This document shows positions 24,922 through 34,881 of a stretch of 64,000 bases of DNA, piece by piece (position 1 is the first letter of the stretch; each line of letters opens with the position of its first letter). The notes below the pieces were generated by a model, which was given only the letters and a program-made list of their open reading frames with translations, ran no database searches and was not told the origin of the DNA. Position numbers and translations under genes: made by a program. The DNA is taken from positions 62,001 to 126,000 of the forward strand of contig CAUVYH020000017.1 of the NCBI GenBank assembly GCA_963556065.3, given 5' to 3'. Source of the stretch: JBAXTE01 sp963556065. GTDB taxonomy: Bacteria > Bacteroidota > Bacteroidia > Bacteroidales > WCHB1-69.

Positions 24922-27570
24922 ATGAGCAAAAAAGAGCAAGAGAAAGAAGGTGCAGAAGTTATAAAAAAGCATGTTGAAACTCCTTTAATGAAACAATATT
25001 ATTCATTTAAAGCTAAATATCCAGACGCATTGCTCCTTTTCCGAGTCGGGGATTTTTATGAAACTTTTGGGGACGATGCCATTAAAACATCTGGAATTTT
25101 AGGTATTGTGCTTACTCGAAGAGCAAATGGACAGGGGCAGCACATTGAGCTTGCCGGATTTCCGCATCACGCCATCGATACCTATCTGCCAAAACTGGTA
25201 AAAGCCGGATTGCGTGTGGCCATCTGCGATCAACTTGAAGATCCGAAACTTACCAAAACTATTGTAAAAAGGGGAGTCACGGAATTGGTTACACCCGGAG
25301 TTTCTTATAACGATAAAATTCTTGAAACAAATGAGAACAATTTTCTGGCAGCCATTCATTTAAACGACAAGTATTCCGGTATTGCTCTTTTAGACATATC
25401 TACCGGAGAAATGTATGTTGCTCAGGGAAATTTGGAATATATCGACAAACTGATACAGGGATTCCGACCCAGCGAAATCATTATCCAAAAAAATAAACGC
25501 CAGCATTTTTTTGACGTTTTCGGAGAAAAATACTTTACTACCACATTCGAAGATTGGGTGTTTACATACGATTTCACATACGATTTACTGGTGAAACATT
25601 TTGGCACCAATTCGCTGAAAGGATTCGGTGTGGAAAATATGCCCGAAGGAATTATTGCTGCAGGTGCTGCTTTTCATTATTTGGCAGAGACCCAACATGA
25701 TAAGACCCAACACATTACTAAACTTGGCCGCATTGAAGAAGATCATTATATCTGGCTCGACCGGTTTACCATACGCAACCTCGAACTTATTCACTCTCCC
25801 AACGAAAATGGGACTACGCTACTGTCTGTAATTGACAAAACCCACTCTCCTATGGGCTCACGGATGTTGCGAAAATGGATTGTCTTGCCCTTAAAAGACA
25901 AGGTGACTATTGAGGAACGTCATCAGGTGGTTTCTTTTTTTAAAGAAAATTTACCCTTAGCAGAATCTATTACCGACCAGATTAAGCAGTGCGGGGATAT
26001 GGAACGATTGATTTCAAAAGTGGCCGTGGGTAGGGTTAATCCTCGTGAGTTGGTGCAATTGCAACGTGCGTTAGGTGCGGTATGCGAAATCAAACAGCTC
26101 TGTGAACAGTCAAAACAACTGTCGCTGGCAAAAATTGCGGAACAATTGAATCCTTGCCAATCCATTCAAGATAAAATTGCTAAAGAAATAAATCAGGATC
26201 CTCCGGTGCAAGTTGTAAAGGGAAATGTAATTTCGCAAGGAGTCAATGCAGAATTGGATGAACTCAGAGAATTAGCATATTCCGGGAAAGATTATTTGCT
26301 TAAAATACAGCATCGTGAAAGTGAACGTACCGGCATCCCTTCATTAAAAATAGGGTTCAATAATGTATTCGGATATTATCTGGAAGTTACCAATACCCAC
26401 AAAGACAAGGTGCCCGAAGAATGGATGCGAAAACAAACCTTGGCTAATGCCGAACGGTATATTACCCCCGAACTTAAGGAATACGAAGAAAAAATTTTGG
26501 GCGCTGAAGAGAAGATTCTTGCTTTGGAAACCAACCTCTACAACGAATTATTAATCGGACTTCTCGATTATATTCAACCTATTCAGCTCGATGCTTCGCT
26601 GCTGGCCCGTATCGACGTGCTCTTGTCTTTTGCTCGAATAGCTATCGATAACAACTATGTCCGTCCCGTGATCAACGATTCGTTTGACATCAATATTAAA
26701 AATGGAAGACATCCGGTTATCGAAAAGCAACTTCCAATTACTGAAAAATATATATCCAACGACCTCAGCCTTGACCCCGACAAGCAACAAATCATCATGA
26801 TTACCGGACCTAACATGTCGGGAAAATCGGCACTACTGAGACAAACCGCACTTATTGTGCTATTGGCTCAGATTGGAAGTTTTGTGCCTGCCGACAGTGC
26901 CGAAATCGGGATTGTGGACAAAATTTTCACCCGCGTGGGCGCTTCCGACAACATCAGCTCCGGCGAGTCCACGTTTATGGTGGAGATGAATGAAACCGCC
27001 AGTATCATGAATAATGTGTCGGCACGCAGCCTCATTTTACTCGATGAAATCGGTCGTGGAACGAGTACCTACGACGGTATCTCTATTGCTTGGGCCATTG
27101 CCGAGTACTTGCATCAGCACAAGCTTTATCGTCCCAAAGTACTGTTTGCCACCCACTACCACGAGCTCAACGAAATGGCGACAATGTTCAAGCGTATTCG
27201 CAATTACCACATTACCGTTAAGGAAGTGGGGAACAAAGTGATTTTTCTAAGAAAATTAGCCACAGGAGGGAGCGAACACAGTTTTGGAATACATGTGGCT
27301 CGCATGGCCGGTATGCCTCGAGAATTGCTCGATCGAGCCGAAAAAATGCTTACTCAGCTCGAAGCATCGCACACCAAAGAAAATTTGGTGAGCAACATTA
27401 AATCGGCACAAAAAGACCAAGGATATCAGATGAGTTTTATCCAGTTGGACGATCCGTTGTTGCAACAAATTAAAGAGGACATTCTCAATACCGATGTTGA
27501 CCGCCTGACTCCGGTGGAAGCCCTGATGAAACTAAACGAGATTAAGTCGCTGCTGGGAGGAAAGAAGTAA
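24922..27570 (+). CDS. mutS: DNA mismatch repair protein MutS
   Basis: MutS recognises mismatches and small loops after replication and recruits MutL. The 882-residue product has the mismatch-binding domain I motif with the stacking Phe and Glu (LFRVGDFYETFGDDA, near residues 40-53), the connector, lever and clamp regions, and a complete ATPase domain. Walker A is TGPNMSGKSALLRQ, the signature is SSGESTFMVEMNE, Walker B is LILLDEIGRGTSTYDG, and the dimerisation helices follow (LATHYHELNEM onwards). All functional motifs are intact and length is normal, so this is the working mismatch-repair copy. A separate, broken MutS-like gene lies at 42-43.4 kb. It converges with a small hypothetical gene 14 bases downstream. 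Confidence 0.98.
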   Translation: MSKKEQEKEGAEVIKKHVETPLMKQYYSFKAKYPDALLLFRVGDFYETFGDDAIKTSGILGIVLTRRANGQGQHIELAGFPHHAIDTYLPKLVKAGLRVAICDQLEDPKLTKTIVKRGVTELVTPGVSYNDKILETNENNFLAAIHLNDKYSGIALLDISTGEMYVAQGNLEYIDKLIQGFRPSEIIIQKNKRQHFFDVFGEKYFTTTFEDWVFTYDFTYDLLVKHFGTNSLKGFGVENMPEGIIAAGAAFHYLAETQHDKTQHITKLGRIEEDHYIWLDRFTIRNLELIHSPNENGTTLLSVIDKTHSPMGSRMLRKWIVLPLKDKVTIEERHQVVSFFKENLPLAESITDQIKQCGDMERLISKVAVGRVNPRELVQLQRALGAVCEIKQLCEQSKQLSLAKIAEQLNPCQSIQDKIAKEINQDPPVQVVKGNVISQGVNAELDELRELAYSGKDYLLKIQHRESERTGIPSLKIGFNNVFGYYLEVTNTHKDKVPEEWMRKQTLANAERYITPELKEYEEKILGAEEKILALETNLYNELLIGLLDYIQPIQLDASLLARIDVLLSFARIAIDNNYVRPVINDSFDINIKNGRHPVIEKQLPITEKYISNDLSLDPDKQQIIMITGPNMSGKSALLRQTALIVLLAQIGSFVPADSAEIGIVDKIFTRVGASDNISSGESTFMVEMNETASIMNNVSARSLILLDEIGRGTSTYDGISIAWAIAEYLHQHKLYRPKVLFATHYHELNEMATMFKRIRNYHITVKEVGNKVIFLRKLATGGSEHSFGIHVARMAGMPRELLDRAEKMLTQLEASHTKENLVSNIKSAQKDQGYQMSFIQLDDPLLQQIKEDILNTDVDRLTPVEALMKLNEIKSLLGGKK

Positions 27571-27584
27571 TTGGGATGGAATTC

Positions 27585-28133
27585 TTATTTTCGATCAAAA
27601 GGAAAAACAAGACCTATGGAAAACGTAACGGGGAGCAAATTATTTTTAAATATCACCCCATGATTGTTTTTCAAATCATTAATATAATCGTCCACCTCGA
27701 ACGATCGGAATGGATAAATTACTGCGATTGATATTGAAATGCGACTGCTTGTGTTAATCCTGCTATTTATTCCAATGCCGGCAGATGGCCCGTAGAAAAT
27801 TTTATTATAACCGGTTTGATTTGTAATTGAAATTGTTGCATTGTATCCATACATCCCCAACAGATATCCATACGATCTTGCATTTTCGAGATCGGTTGAA
27901 AACCTCAATTTCAGACCCACATTATATCCGAAACCTGCCATGGCCCATCCGCCGCCGCCAAAAACTCCGAGATTTTTTATTGGATAATAAGTGAAATTAC
28001 CTCCAAGTCCACCATAATCCTGACCGAAGCCCAAGCCCATCGAAGTCCTTTCAATCATTGATGGTTGATCACTTTGAGCATGAACAGTGAGCCATATTGC
28101 CAAAAATAAAATTAAGATGATTAGTTTTTTCAT
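27585..28133 (-). CDS. Hypothetical secreted protein, small beta-barrel-like
   Basis: This 182-residue protein has a clear signal peptide (MKKLIILILFLAIWLTVHAQ). It then has alternating glycine- and aromatic-rich segments (GLGGNFTYYPIKNLGVFGGGGWAM kept short here as GLGGNFTYYPIKN; YGYNATIS; GPSAGIGINSR) and ends with a hydrophobic strand that finishes in Phe (SIGLVFPF) before a short charged tail. That pattern suggests an eight-stranded outer-membrane barrel, but no family is recognised. It stands alone between mutS and the U32 gene. The upstream spacer (28134-28402) shows nothing else. Confidence 0.65.
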   Translation of the reverse strand: MKKLIILILFLAIWLTVHAQSDQPSMIERTSMGLGFGQDYGGLGGNFTYYPIKNLGVFGGGGWAMAGFGYNVGLKLRFSTDLENARSYGYLLGMYGYNATISITNQTGYNKIFYGPSAGIGINSRINTSSRISISIAVIYPFRSFEVDDYINDLKNNHGVIFKNNLLPVTFSIGLVFPFDRK

Positions 28134-28402
28134 AGTAGAAACGGTGTTTATTTATTTTCAGCAAAGTTAATAGTTTTCTATAATTTTTCCAATTGCGCCT
28201 GAATTTCCCCGTCTTTTAAATGTAAGTGTTTTTTAAACTGCATTTTTTTATTATAGTCCAATGGAAAAACCGGTTATTATTGCAATTGTCCTCTAATGCC
28301 TATATTTAAGTAGCCCCGAACAATTCATGAATCGGACATGTTATTATATTTTATCTGCCTTAAGTTAGAAACGATACAAAATTCCATCAATCAAATTTGT
28401 TG

Positions 28403-28410
28403 TAATTTTG
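28403..28410 (+). promoter_or_regulatory. -7 promoter box almost touching the U32 start codon
   Basis: TAATTTTG ends only four bases before the ATG at 28415. With the usual distance from box to transcription start, the mRNA would begin at or just inside the start codon. Confidence 0.5.
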
Positions 28411-28414
28411 GCGA

Positions 28415-30658
28415 ATGGAAAACAACATTGAATTACTGGCACCGGGCGGAGATACCGATTCCATAAAAGCAGCTATTGCTGCCGGAGCCGATGCGGTATA
28501 TTGCGGGTTAGATAAGTTCAATGCCCGGAACAGGGCTGCAAATATCAGCTTCGAAAACTTAAATGGAATTTTACGACTTGCCCACAAAAAAAATTGTCGG
28601 GTTTTTCTAACCATGAACATCCTTATCGTTGAAAGTGAAATTCCTGCCCTTATCCGCTTATTGAACAAATTAATCAACACCGGCATCGATGGGGTTATTA
28701 TTCAGGATTTGGGATTGCTTTATCTTGTATCCAGTTATTTTAAAGGACTAAAAATTCATGCGTCAACGCAGCTTACCACTCATAATCAAGGTCAGATTAT
28801 GTTTTTAAGCAGATTAAATGCTACTCGGATTAATCTGTGTAGAGAGTTAAATATTGGTGAGATAAAAACGTTGACAGCGGTTGGTCATAAAAATAATATC
28901 TCAGTTGAAGTTTTTGTTCACGGTTCGTATTGTATTTGTTTTTCAGGTATTTGTTACCTGAGTTCCGTTCATGGGGGAAACTCGGGAAATAGAGGTAGAT
29001 GCAGCCAGCCATGCAGAGATCAGTATGTCACAACCCTAGCAGGTAAGAGCTTTCCTCTAAATCTTAAAGATAATTCAGCATGGTCCGAGTTAAGAGAATT
29101 AGCTGATGCAGGAGTTGATTCCTTAAAAATTGAAGGACGGATAAAAAAATCTCATTATGTTTATACTGTAGTTGATGCATGGAGAAAACATCTCCGGAAT
29201 TTCTATGACCAAAATATACTAAACGACGATAAAAATGCTTTATATAAGGTGTTTAACCGAGATTTTTCAAATGGATTTCTGAAAGACAATCTTCACAAAA
29301 ATATGTTTATCAATAATCCAAGAGACAATTCGGCAATTCGTTTGTCTGAAACATACAACGGCTCCGATGATGAAAATATTGATAAAGCGAAAGGTGCTGT
29401 GTATGATGAACGAACGGATATTATTAATAAAGTTGAAAATGAGATCAATCGGCTAAGCATAGATAAAGCACCTTTAGAAATAAATATTTCTGGTAAATGC
29501 GGAACTCCGCTAAAAGTGTCTGTAAGAACGCCTGATAACTCATTTGAAGTGCTATCTGAAATTAACCTAAAGGATGTCGGGGCACAGCCGTTAAATCGGG
29601 AAATACTTTTATCCAGATTGAACGCTTTAAGTGATACGGAATATCATATTGAACATCTGGAAATGAAGAATCTTGGACCGAATCTTTTTTTGCCGTATAA
29701 AGAGCTCACCTCCATAAAAAAGAAGTTGTTGTTTGTTCTAAATGGTTCAAAAGAACCGATGGATCCTATTGAAATTCCGACCTTAAAAAAACAAAACAGA
29801 GAAAACATCAAGCCTGTTCTTTCCATATTGATATCCTCTCAAAAAGATTTGCATTTCTGTAATGAAACTCAGGCAACAATTTATTTTCAACTACCCAATT
29901 GCTTTAAAAACACTTTTGCCGAGTTAATCACACTTTTTAGGGAAAATAAAAGAATAATTCCGTGGTTTCCAGCTGTTTTAATCGGTGCTGATTATCTTGC
30001 TGCAGTGGAATTTATTGAGCAAGTACAGCCCCAAAAAATTGTAAGCAATAATACTGGCATCGCTTACGAAGCCTATAAAAAAGGAATTTCTTGGATTGCC
30101 GGACCGCATCTGAATATTGTAAATTCATATAGTCTCTTGTGTTTAAAAGAAACCTTAAACTGTTCCGGTGCGTTTATTTCAAATGAACTAAATGAATTGC
30201 AGATAAAAAGCATTAAAAAACCGGAGAAATTCGATCTGTTTTATAGTATTTATCATCCGATTGTATTGATGACGAGCCGACTGTGCCTATTTCACCAAGT
30301 TACCGGCTGTATAAAAGATAAAATTGACGATGCCTGTATTCTGCAGTGTGAGAAATTTGCAACCATCACAAATCTGAAAAAAAAGACCTTCTTTATCGAA
30401 AAATCAAAAGGAAACTATCATTGTATTTATAATGAAACTAATTTTCTGAACACCGAAATTATTACCGATATACAGAACCTTATTTCTTGTTTTTTGATTG
30501 ATTTACGGGATATTAAAACAGAAACCCAAATCGGAGCAGATAAGTCATTTATAATCAAACTTTTTGAGGATATTTTAATCGGAAATTTGGAGTCAGAAAA
30601 GGAACTCAAGCAAATCATTCACCCGACCACGAACGCTCAGTATAAAAAAGGAATTTAA
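28415..30658 (+). CDS. Peptidase U32 family protein (RlhA-like)
   Basis: This 747-residue protein begins with the U32 TIM-barrel start ELLAPGGDTDSIKAAIAAG and carries the family signature as EVFVHGSYCICFSGICYLSS near residues 168-187. It also has GNRGRCSQPCRDQY, which supplies cysteines that may bind an iron-sulfur cluster, and SLKIEGRIKKSHYV. A C-terminal extension (from about residue 350) resembles the collagenase-like second domain of long U32 proteins. Family knowledge: long members such as Escherichia coli RlhA hydroxylate 23S rRNA C2501 rather than cleave protein; short ones are called collagenases or act in ubiquinone synthesis. RlhA-like function is the best guess. It is a single-gene unit with a promoter box directly at the start. 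Confidence 0.87.
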   Translation: MENNIELLAPGGDTDSIKAAIAAGADAVYCGLDKFNARNRAANISFENLNGILRLAHKKNCRVFLTMNILIVESEIPALIRLLNKLINTGIDGVIIQDLGLLYLVSSYFKGLKIHASTQLTTHNQGQIMFLSRLNATRINLCRELNIGEIKTLTAVGHKNNISVEVFVHGSYCICFSGICYLSSVHGGNSGNRGRCSQPCRDQYVTTLAGKSFPLNLKDNSAWSELRELADAGVDSLKIEGRIKKSHYVYTVVDAWRKHLRNFYDQNILNDDKNALYKVFNRDFSNGFLKDNLHKNMFINNPRDNSAIRLSETYNGSDDENIDKAKGAVYDERTDIINKVENEINRLSIDKAPLEINISGKCGTPLKVSVRTPDNSFEVLSEINLKDVGAQPLNREILLSRLNALSDTEYHIEHLEMKNLGPNLFLPYKELTSIKKKLLFVLNGSKEPMDPIEIPTLKKQNRENIKPVLSILISSQKDLHFCNETQATIYFQLPNCFKNTFAELITLFRENKRIIPWFPAVLIGADYLAAVEFIEQVQPQKIVSNNTGIAYEAYKKGISWIAGPHLNIVNSYSLLCLKETLNCSGAFISNELNELQIKSIKKPEKFDLFYSIYHPIVLMTSRLCLFHQVTGCIKDKIDDACILQCEKFATITNLKKKTFFIEKSKGNYHCIYNETNFLNTEIITDIQNLISCFLIDLRDIKTETQIGADKSFIIKLFEDILIGNLESEKELKQIIHPTTNAQYKKGI

Positions 30659-30819
30659 CGGTACATGATTAAATTCGGTTGAGATAAAAACAATCACAGA
30701 GAAAGCTTTTTCTGACTTATACTTTTAATATTCAAATTCTGCACTCATTTAAAGCTCCAACATTGTTAACAGTTTAAAAGCGCTAAAAAATGATACCGAT
30801 CGGCTTTCAGAATAAAGAT

Positions 30820-32361
30820 TTAAAACAATGATTTTCCGTTATAATCATGAAGAATATATAGATAGTAAAGAATAAACGGCTTTTGATTTCTGTTGATAAT
30901 AATCTGATCTGGAGCTGAAATGGTTTTAAAATATGAAGAATATACTTGATTTGCAGATCTTTCAATGGTGTCGGTTGTAAGATAATAAGCATCATAGCCT
31001 TTTGGAATACCGTTACGTGCTTTGTTTATCCATAAATATTTATGGCTGTTGCTCACGTCTCCACTAATGATTAAGTTAATGTGGTTGGGTTCGGCTAAAT
31101 AATAGTCGTAGTGCGCTCCCGGAAACCATCGGTAACAGAGAAAAACATGTTTTGGCGATATTTTCCCTTCACAAAGATGCTTTGTGCGAAGTTTTGAAAA
31201 TTTTTGTCCAAGTTCGTCCCATCCTGTAATATCTGAAGTGGGATCGTTTTCATATCCCAATGGGATGATGTTGAATTGCAATTGAAGTACAATGACTATC
31301 ACGGCCCCAATGTAGCCGGAAGCGCTCCAGACTAATGCTTTTTTTAAAAAGGTCGGTTTTACCTTACATGAATTGGCAAGGGTTATCGATGCCAGAAGAA
31401 TTAAGGTGCTAAAACCCGGTCCTGACCAATGGGGGAGCGTAGCTTTGAATATGGAAATAAATAAAAATATAAAGACAACCGGCATGCCAAAATAGACGAA
31501 AAATTTTTCATTTAATGTACGTTGTGAAAAATGTTTTAAATAATAAATCAGGCTCCAAACAATGATGACATATACGACAAAATTAGTGTAGATCATTTGT
31601 CCGAAGAATTCACGGGCAAAATATAAATAATTAAATTTCTGGTGGAGTAGATTAACACGTTCCCCATGAAAAGATAAACTAGCAAATTGATTTTGAATGT
31701 TCCATAAAATTGCAGGAAAAAAAACAAGGATAGTGATGATTCCCGAGAGATAAAAAGCAGGCTCTTTAAGCCATTTCCGTTTAAAAATAAGAATAAATAA
31801 AAAGGCTGAAGCCCACAAACTTCCTGCCTGATATTTAGAAAGCATGGCCAATCCGGTAAAAATTCCAGCTGCAATAATCCACCATCGCTCTTTTTTTGAT
31901 ATCATTTCGGCCGTCAGACTACGGTGAAAAAAATCGAGTGCTAACAGCCAGAAAGTAAGCAATCCGGTATCGGGCATAATAAAAAATCCGGCAACTACCG
32001 AGTTGTAAAACGAAGCATTAAAAAGGACAAGGGCAACCATAGCTGCGTTGGTATTGGAAATCCGCTTTACAAAACAATATACAATAATAGAGTTGAAAAT
32101 TGAAAAAACAATAGCTCCCAGTCGCATAAAAAAATCATTATGCCACTGCATGTTACATGTAAATAACTGAATAATCCAACCGACCATTGGGGGATGATCG
32201 AAATGGCTTAAAGCAGGGTAGAGCGCGTATGTATGGTAATACACCTCGTCGTTAGACAAAGGCATAATAGCAGCAAGCCAAAGTTTTATTGCTACAAGCC
32301 CAAGTATAATAACCCATGCTTTAATTGGAAGTTGTTTTACACATTTGATCATTTTGCTCAT
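30820..32361 (-). CDS. Membrane glycosyltransferase, GT39/ArnT-like
   Basis: This 513-residue polytopic protein has about ten to twelve membrane helices. The first periplasmic loop is LSNDEVYYHTYALYPALSHF with DHPPM just after; the Asp-Glu and the Asp-His-Pro-Pro match the PMT/ArnT (GT83/GT39) superfamily, whose members transfer sugars from polyprenyl-phosphate carriers on the outer face of the inner membrane. A C-terminal periplasmic segment of about 140 residues is soluble (GWDELGQKFSKL). The acceptor (lipid A, protein or polysaccharide) cannot be deduced. It has its own -7 box and no partner gene adjacent. The spacer 30659-30819 holds nothing recognisable. Confidence 0.85.
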   Translation of the reverse strand: MSKMIKCVKQLPIKAWVIILGLVAIKLWLAAIMPLSNDEVYYHTYALYPALSHFDHPPMVGWIIQLFTCNMQWHNDFFMRLGAIVFSIFNSIIVYCFVKRISNTNAAMVALVLFNASFYNSVVAGFFIMPDTGLLTFWLLALDFFHRSLTAEMISKKERWWIIAAGIFTGLAMLSKYQAGSLWASAFLFILIFKRKWLKEPAFYLSGIITILVFFPAILWNIQNQFASLSFHGERVNLLHQKFNYLYFAREFFGQMIYTNFVVYVIIVWSLIYYLKHFSQRTLNEKFFVYFGMPVVFIFLFISIFKATLPHWSGPGFSTLILLASITLANSCKVKPTFLKKALVWSASGYIGAVIVIVLQLQFNIIPLGYENDPTSDITGWDELGQKFSKLRTKHLCEGKISPKHVFLCYRWFPGAHYDYYLAEPNHINLIISGDVSNSHKYLWINKARNGIPKGYDAYYLTTDTIERSANQVYSSYFKTISAPDQIIINRNQKPFILYYLYILHDYNGKSLF

Positions 32362-32371
32362 TTTTTCGATA

Positions 32372-32379
32372 CAAAATTA
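32372..32379 (-). promoter_or_regulatory. -7 promoter box of the GT39-like gene
   Basis: TAATTTTG on the minus strand lies 10 bases before the ATG at 32361. Confidence 0.6.
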
Positions 32380-32592
32380 GACATTTAATCAGATAGAAAG
32401 TCTATTTAACCTATAATCATTTTGTAAAATAGAACACTTCTGCGGTAGAGCTTAAAAAAACTATTATGATTCATCTATTTCTATTTTCCTATAAGACAGT
32501 AGAATTTGGGCAAATACCAAAACAAAAATTCCCCTTTGGCTATTTTACTAGTGGAAACTGCTTAATGCTTAAATTAGTGGGGAATTTATTTT

Positions 32593-32627
32593 ACAAGATT
32601 TCGAAAAAATATCATTCGAAATCTTGT
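32593..32627. repeat. 12-bp inverted repeat overlapping the tRNA-Glu promoter
   Basis: The arms ACAAGATTTCGA (32593-32604) and TCGAAATCTTGT (32616-32627) are exact complements around an 11-base spacer. The right arm contains the TTG that serves as the -33 element of the tRNA-Glu promoter, so the site could be an operator. It lacks a T-tract. Confidence 0.6.
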
Positions 32628-32654
32628 TTATTGATGGAAAAAAATATAATTTTG
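32624..32654 (+). promoter_or_regulatory. Promoter of tRNA-Glu
   Basis: TTG at 32624-32626, a 20-base spacer and TAATTTTG at 32647-32654 form a near-consensus promoter; transcription would begin about 28 bases before the tRNA. The remainder of 32380-32592 shows no gene. Confidence 0.65.
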
Positions 32655-32689
32655 TGTTGCGTTTTGCTTTCAAAATCATATTATGCTAT

Positions 32690-32761
32690 GGCGCGTTCCT
32701 CTAACGGTTAGGAGATCGGTTTCTCAATCCGAAAATGGCAGTTCGATTCTGCTACGCGCTA
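32690..32761 (+). tRNA. tRNA-Glu (anticodon CTC)
   Basis: The 72-base segment folds as a tRNA. The acceptor stem is GGCGCGT/ACGCGCT (first pair G-T), the D arm is CCTCTAACGGTTAGGA, and the T arm is GGCAG-TTCGATT-CTGCT. The anticodon arm is TCGGT-TTCTCAA-TCCGA with a T-T mismatch at its loop end, giving anticodon CTC, read as Glu. CCA is not encoded. The mismatch leaves some doubt about the exact loop register, but the tRNA-Glu identity is also supported by the D and T arm sequences. Confidence 0.88.
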
Positions 32762-32879
32762 CTCCGTTTTGCTTGACTGATCAGGTTTACATCAATCGAA
32801 AACAATTGGTGTTTGAATTATAAACAACAGTAGTTCGTTAGCCTTATTAATAAATGCAAATCAAAAAAACATTTCCGAA

Positions 32880-33362
32880 TTAATCTACTAAACCAAAAAT
32901 TGCCACATAATTTTTTCCATATTTTTTTGCACATTTTGGACAGGTAGTGTACCACATATACCATTTTTTTACGGTTAGTCCTTTGGCTTTCACACTTGCA
33001 TCAAAATCGTTGCACCATTTTTCGGTATCTTTGAACGGTCCTTCATAAACTTTACTGAAAAATGTTCCGCTGATTTTAATATTTTCTGCTGTCGGGATTT
33101 CTTTGTCAACAGCTAGAAATACATTCATATTCCATTTTGAGGTATGATCCGACAAGCAAAGCCATTCCTGGATTTGAGCTCCGGCTTCTGTTATTTTCCG
33201 GTCAACTTTTCTCATTATTGGACCAAAATTTAGAGGCATGTACAAAAAAGTGCGTACCTTTTCTTTGATAAATGTTTTGTTTTCCCAAATAAACGTTTTG
33301 TTGTTCCATAGTTCAGGATCAAAAGGAGGGCAACATATCGGTTCTTGTTTTTGTGATATCAT
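32880..33362 (-). CDS. Conserved hypothetical protein, possibly GyrI-like
   Basis: This 160-residue soluble protein has an N-terminal CCPPFDPELWNNKT segment, a middle with KVYEGPFKDTEKW that recalls GyrI-like small-molecule-binding domains, and a C-terminal pair of cysteines in TTCPKCAKKYGKNYVAIF. Homologues in Bacteroidota are often labelled simply 'hydrolase' (recollection), but I see no catalytic triad. The Cys-Pro-x-Cys could bind metal or react with redox or electrophilic compounds. It is downstream of, and convergent with, tRNA-Glu and is preceded by an MFS gene on the same strand about 105 bases away. Confidence 0.7.
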   Translation of the reverse strand: MISQKQEPICCPPFDPELWNNKTFIWENKTFIKEKVRTFLYMPLNFGPIMRKVDRKITEAGAQIQEWLCLSDHTSKWNMNVFLAVDKEIPTAENIKISGTFFSKVYEGPFKDTEKWCNDFDASVKAKGLTVKKWYMWYTTCPKCAKKYGKNYVAIFGLVD

Positions 33363-33466
33363 AATTCATTGTTTATAATTAGCATTTTTTAAACAGTTCA
33401 TTATACAATTGTTCGGGACCTCGGAATTTTTTATGCTATCGAAGAAAATCGAAATGGTAGTCAAAA

Positions 33467-34657
33467 TTATATAGCAGTGGCCGTAGATTTTTTCTTGTAT
33501 AAAATTGTAAAAATTATCATTAGAATCGTTGCTAATAAAGCCATACAGGCACCGAAATAAAACGGAGCATTCGAATTTATTTTATCATATAATACTCCGG
33601 CGATTAAACTTGCCGGTAATAGTGTTATTCCAAGTACAGCTTGATAAAGGCCAAATCCGGTTCCTTTCAAGTCCTTTTTTACGAGATCGGAAATCAAGGC
33701 TTTTTGATTGCCATCCGTTAAGGCACTATAAAGTCCATACATTATGAACAAGATGATGAAAATATTGATATTATTAAATTTACCGAAGAAATAATAGACA
33801 ATAGCGTAGATTAAAAACCCGGCGATAATTAATTTTTCACGACCGATTTTATCGGATAGTTTGCCTAACGGAATGGCAAGTATTACGGAAACCGTATTGA
33901 AGAGCATGTACACAAAAGGGATATGGGATTTATCAATTCCCGTCTCTGCTGTTTTAACTAACAACAAAGCATCGGCGGAGTTCCCAAGTGTGAAGACAAA
34001 AACAACAATCAGGAAAAAGTAGAATTTTTTAGGTAAATTTTTGAAGGATATTTTTTCAGAATCTTGTGCCTTTACCGTTTTCACATCTTTGATAAAAAGA
34101 ACAATTGTAATTACCCCAAAAAAAGCAGGAATTGTGGCGAATAAAAAGATATGGCTATAATTCAGTGGAAAAAGCGATAAAAGCAGGAAAGCAATTAAAG
34201 GCCCAAGAATTGCTCCGCTATTATCCATCGCTTTGTGAAACCCGAAATTTTTACCGGCTTCTCCTTTTTTTATTGATGCACTGATTAAACTGTCTCGAGG
34301 AGCGCTCCGGATTCCTTTTCCGATGCGTTCGAAAAATCGTAAAAACAAAACATGAACAGGAACTAATACAAGTGCGTACAATGGCATTACAAGTGCGGTA
34401 ATCCCATAGCCGATAATCATAAACGGTTTGTTCTTTCCGATTTTATCGCTCCAGTATCCGGAAACCGCTTTTAACAAAGAAGCAGTGCTTTCTGCAATTC
34501 CCTCAATTAAAGAGATGGTTGTCTTAGAGGCTCCAATTGACAGTAAAAACAGGGGCATCACACTATAAATCATTTTAATGGAAGTGTCGGTAAAAAAACT
34601 TGTCAATCCTGTAAAAAAGACATTTTTTTCTAATCCAAAGATCTTATCACTTTTCAT
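33467..34657 (-). CDS. MFS transporter
   Basis: This 396-residue protein has twelve predicted membrane helices and major-facilitator motifs: GYWSDKIGKNKPFMIIGY near residues 67-84 (motif A, G-x-x-x-D-x-x-G-R/K), RFFERIGKGIRSAPRDSL near 110-128, and GKLSDKIGREKLII in the second half. The RxGKGxRxxPRD phrase is shared with a Bacteroidota and archaeal group of putative drug or metabolite exporters. The substrate is unknown. A -7 box lies about 75 bases upstream, back to back with the promoter of the cytidylate-kinase-like gene. Confidence 0.88.
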   Translation of the reverse strand: MKSDKIFGLEKNVFFTGLTSFFTDTSIKMIYSVMPLFLLSIGASKTTISLIEGIAESTASLLKAVSGYWSDKIGKNKPFMIIGYGITALVMPLYALVLVPVHVLFLRFFERIGKGIRSAPRDSLISASIKKGEAGKNFGFHKAMDNSGAILGPLIAFLLLSLFPLNYSHIFLFATIPAFFGVITIVLFIKDVKTVKAQDSEKISFKNLPKKFYFFLIVVFVFTLGNSADALLLVKTAETGIDKSHIPFVYMLFNTVSVILAIPLGKLSDKIGREKLIIAGFLIYAIVYYFFGKFNNINIFIILFIMYGLYSALTDGNQKALISDLVKKDLKGTGFGLYQAVLGITLLPASLIAGVLYDKINSNAPFYFGACMALLATILMIIFTILYKKKSTATAI

Positions 34658-34730
34658 TACTGTATTTCTAAAAACTTGAGATTATTGTCGATTCAATAGT
34701 TGCATTCATAACGATCATGAGTTAATACGG

Positions 34731-34738
34731 CAAAGATA
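34731..34738 (-). promoter_or_regulatory. -7 promoter box of the MFS gene
   Basis: TATCTTTG on the minus strand, 73 bases before the ATG at 34657. Confidence 0.5.
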
Positions 34739-34881
34739 CAAATATCCATTGGAGAAATTATAAATGACATTATCGTTTTTTTATTCTTTAATTTTTGCAA
34801 ACTGCAATTTTTTATCAATTTAAGTAAAAGAAATCCTTGCTTATTCTGAAAGGCAATAGGTTTTTAAATAAAATTAAAATA

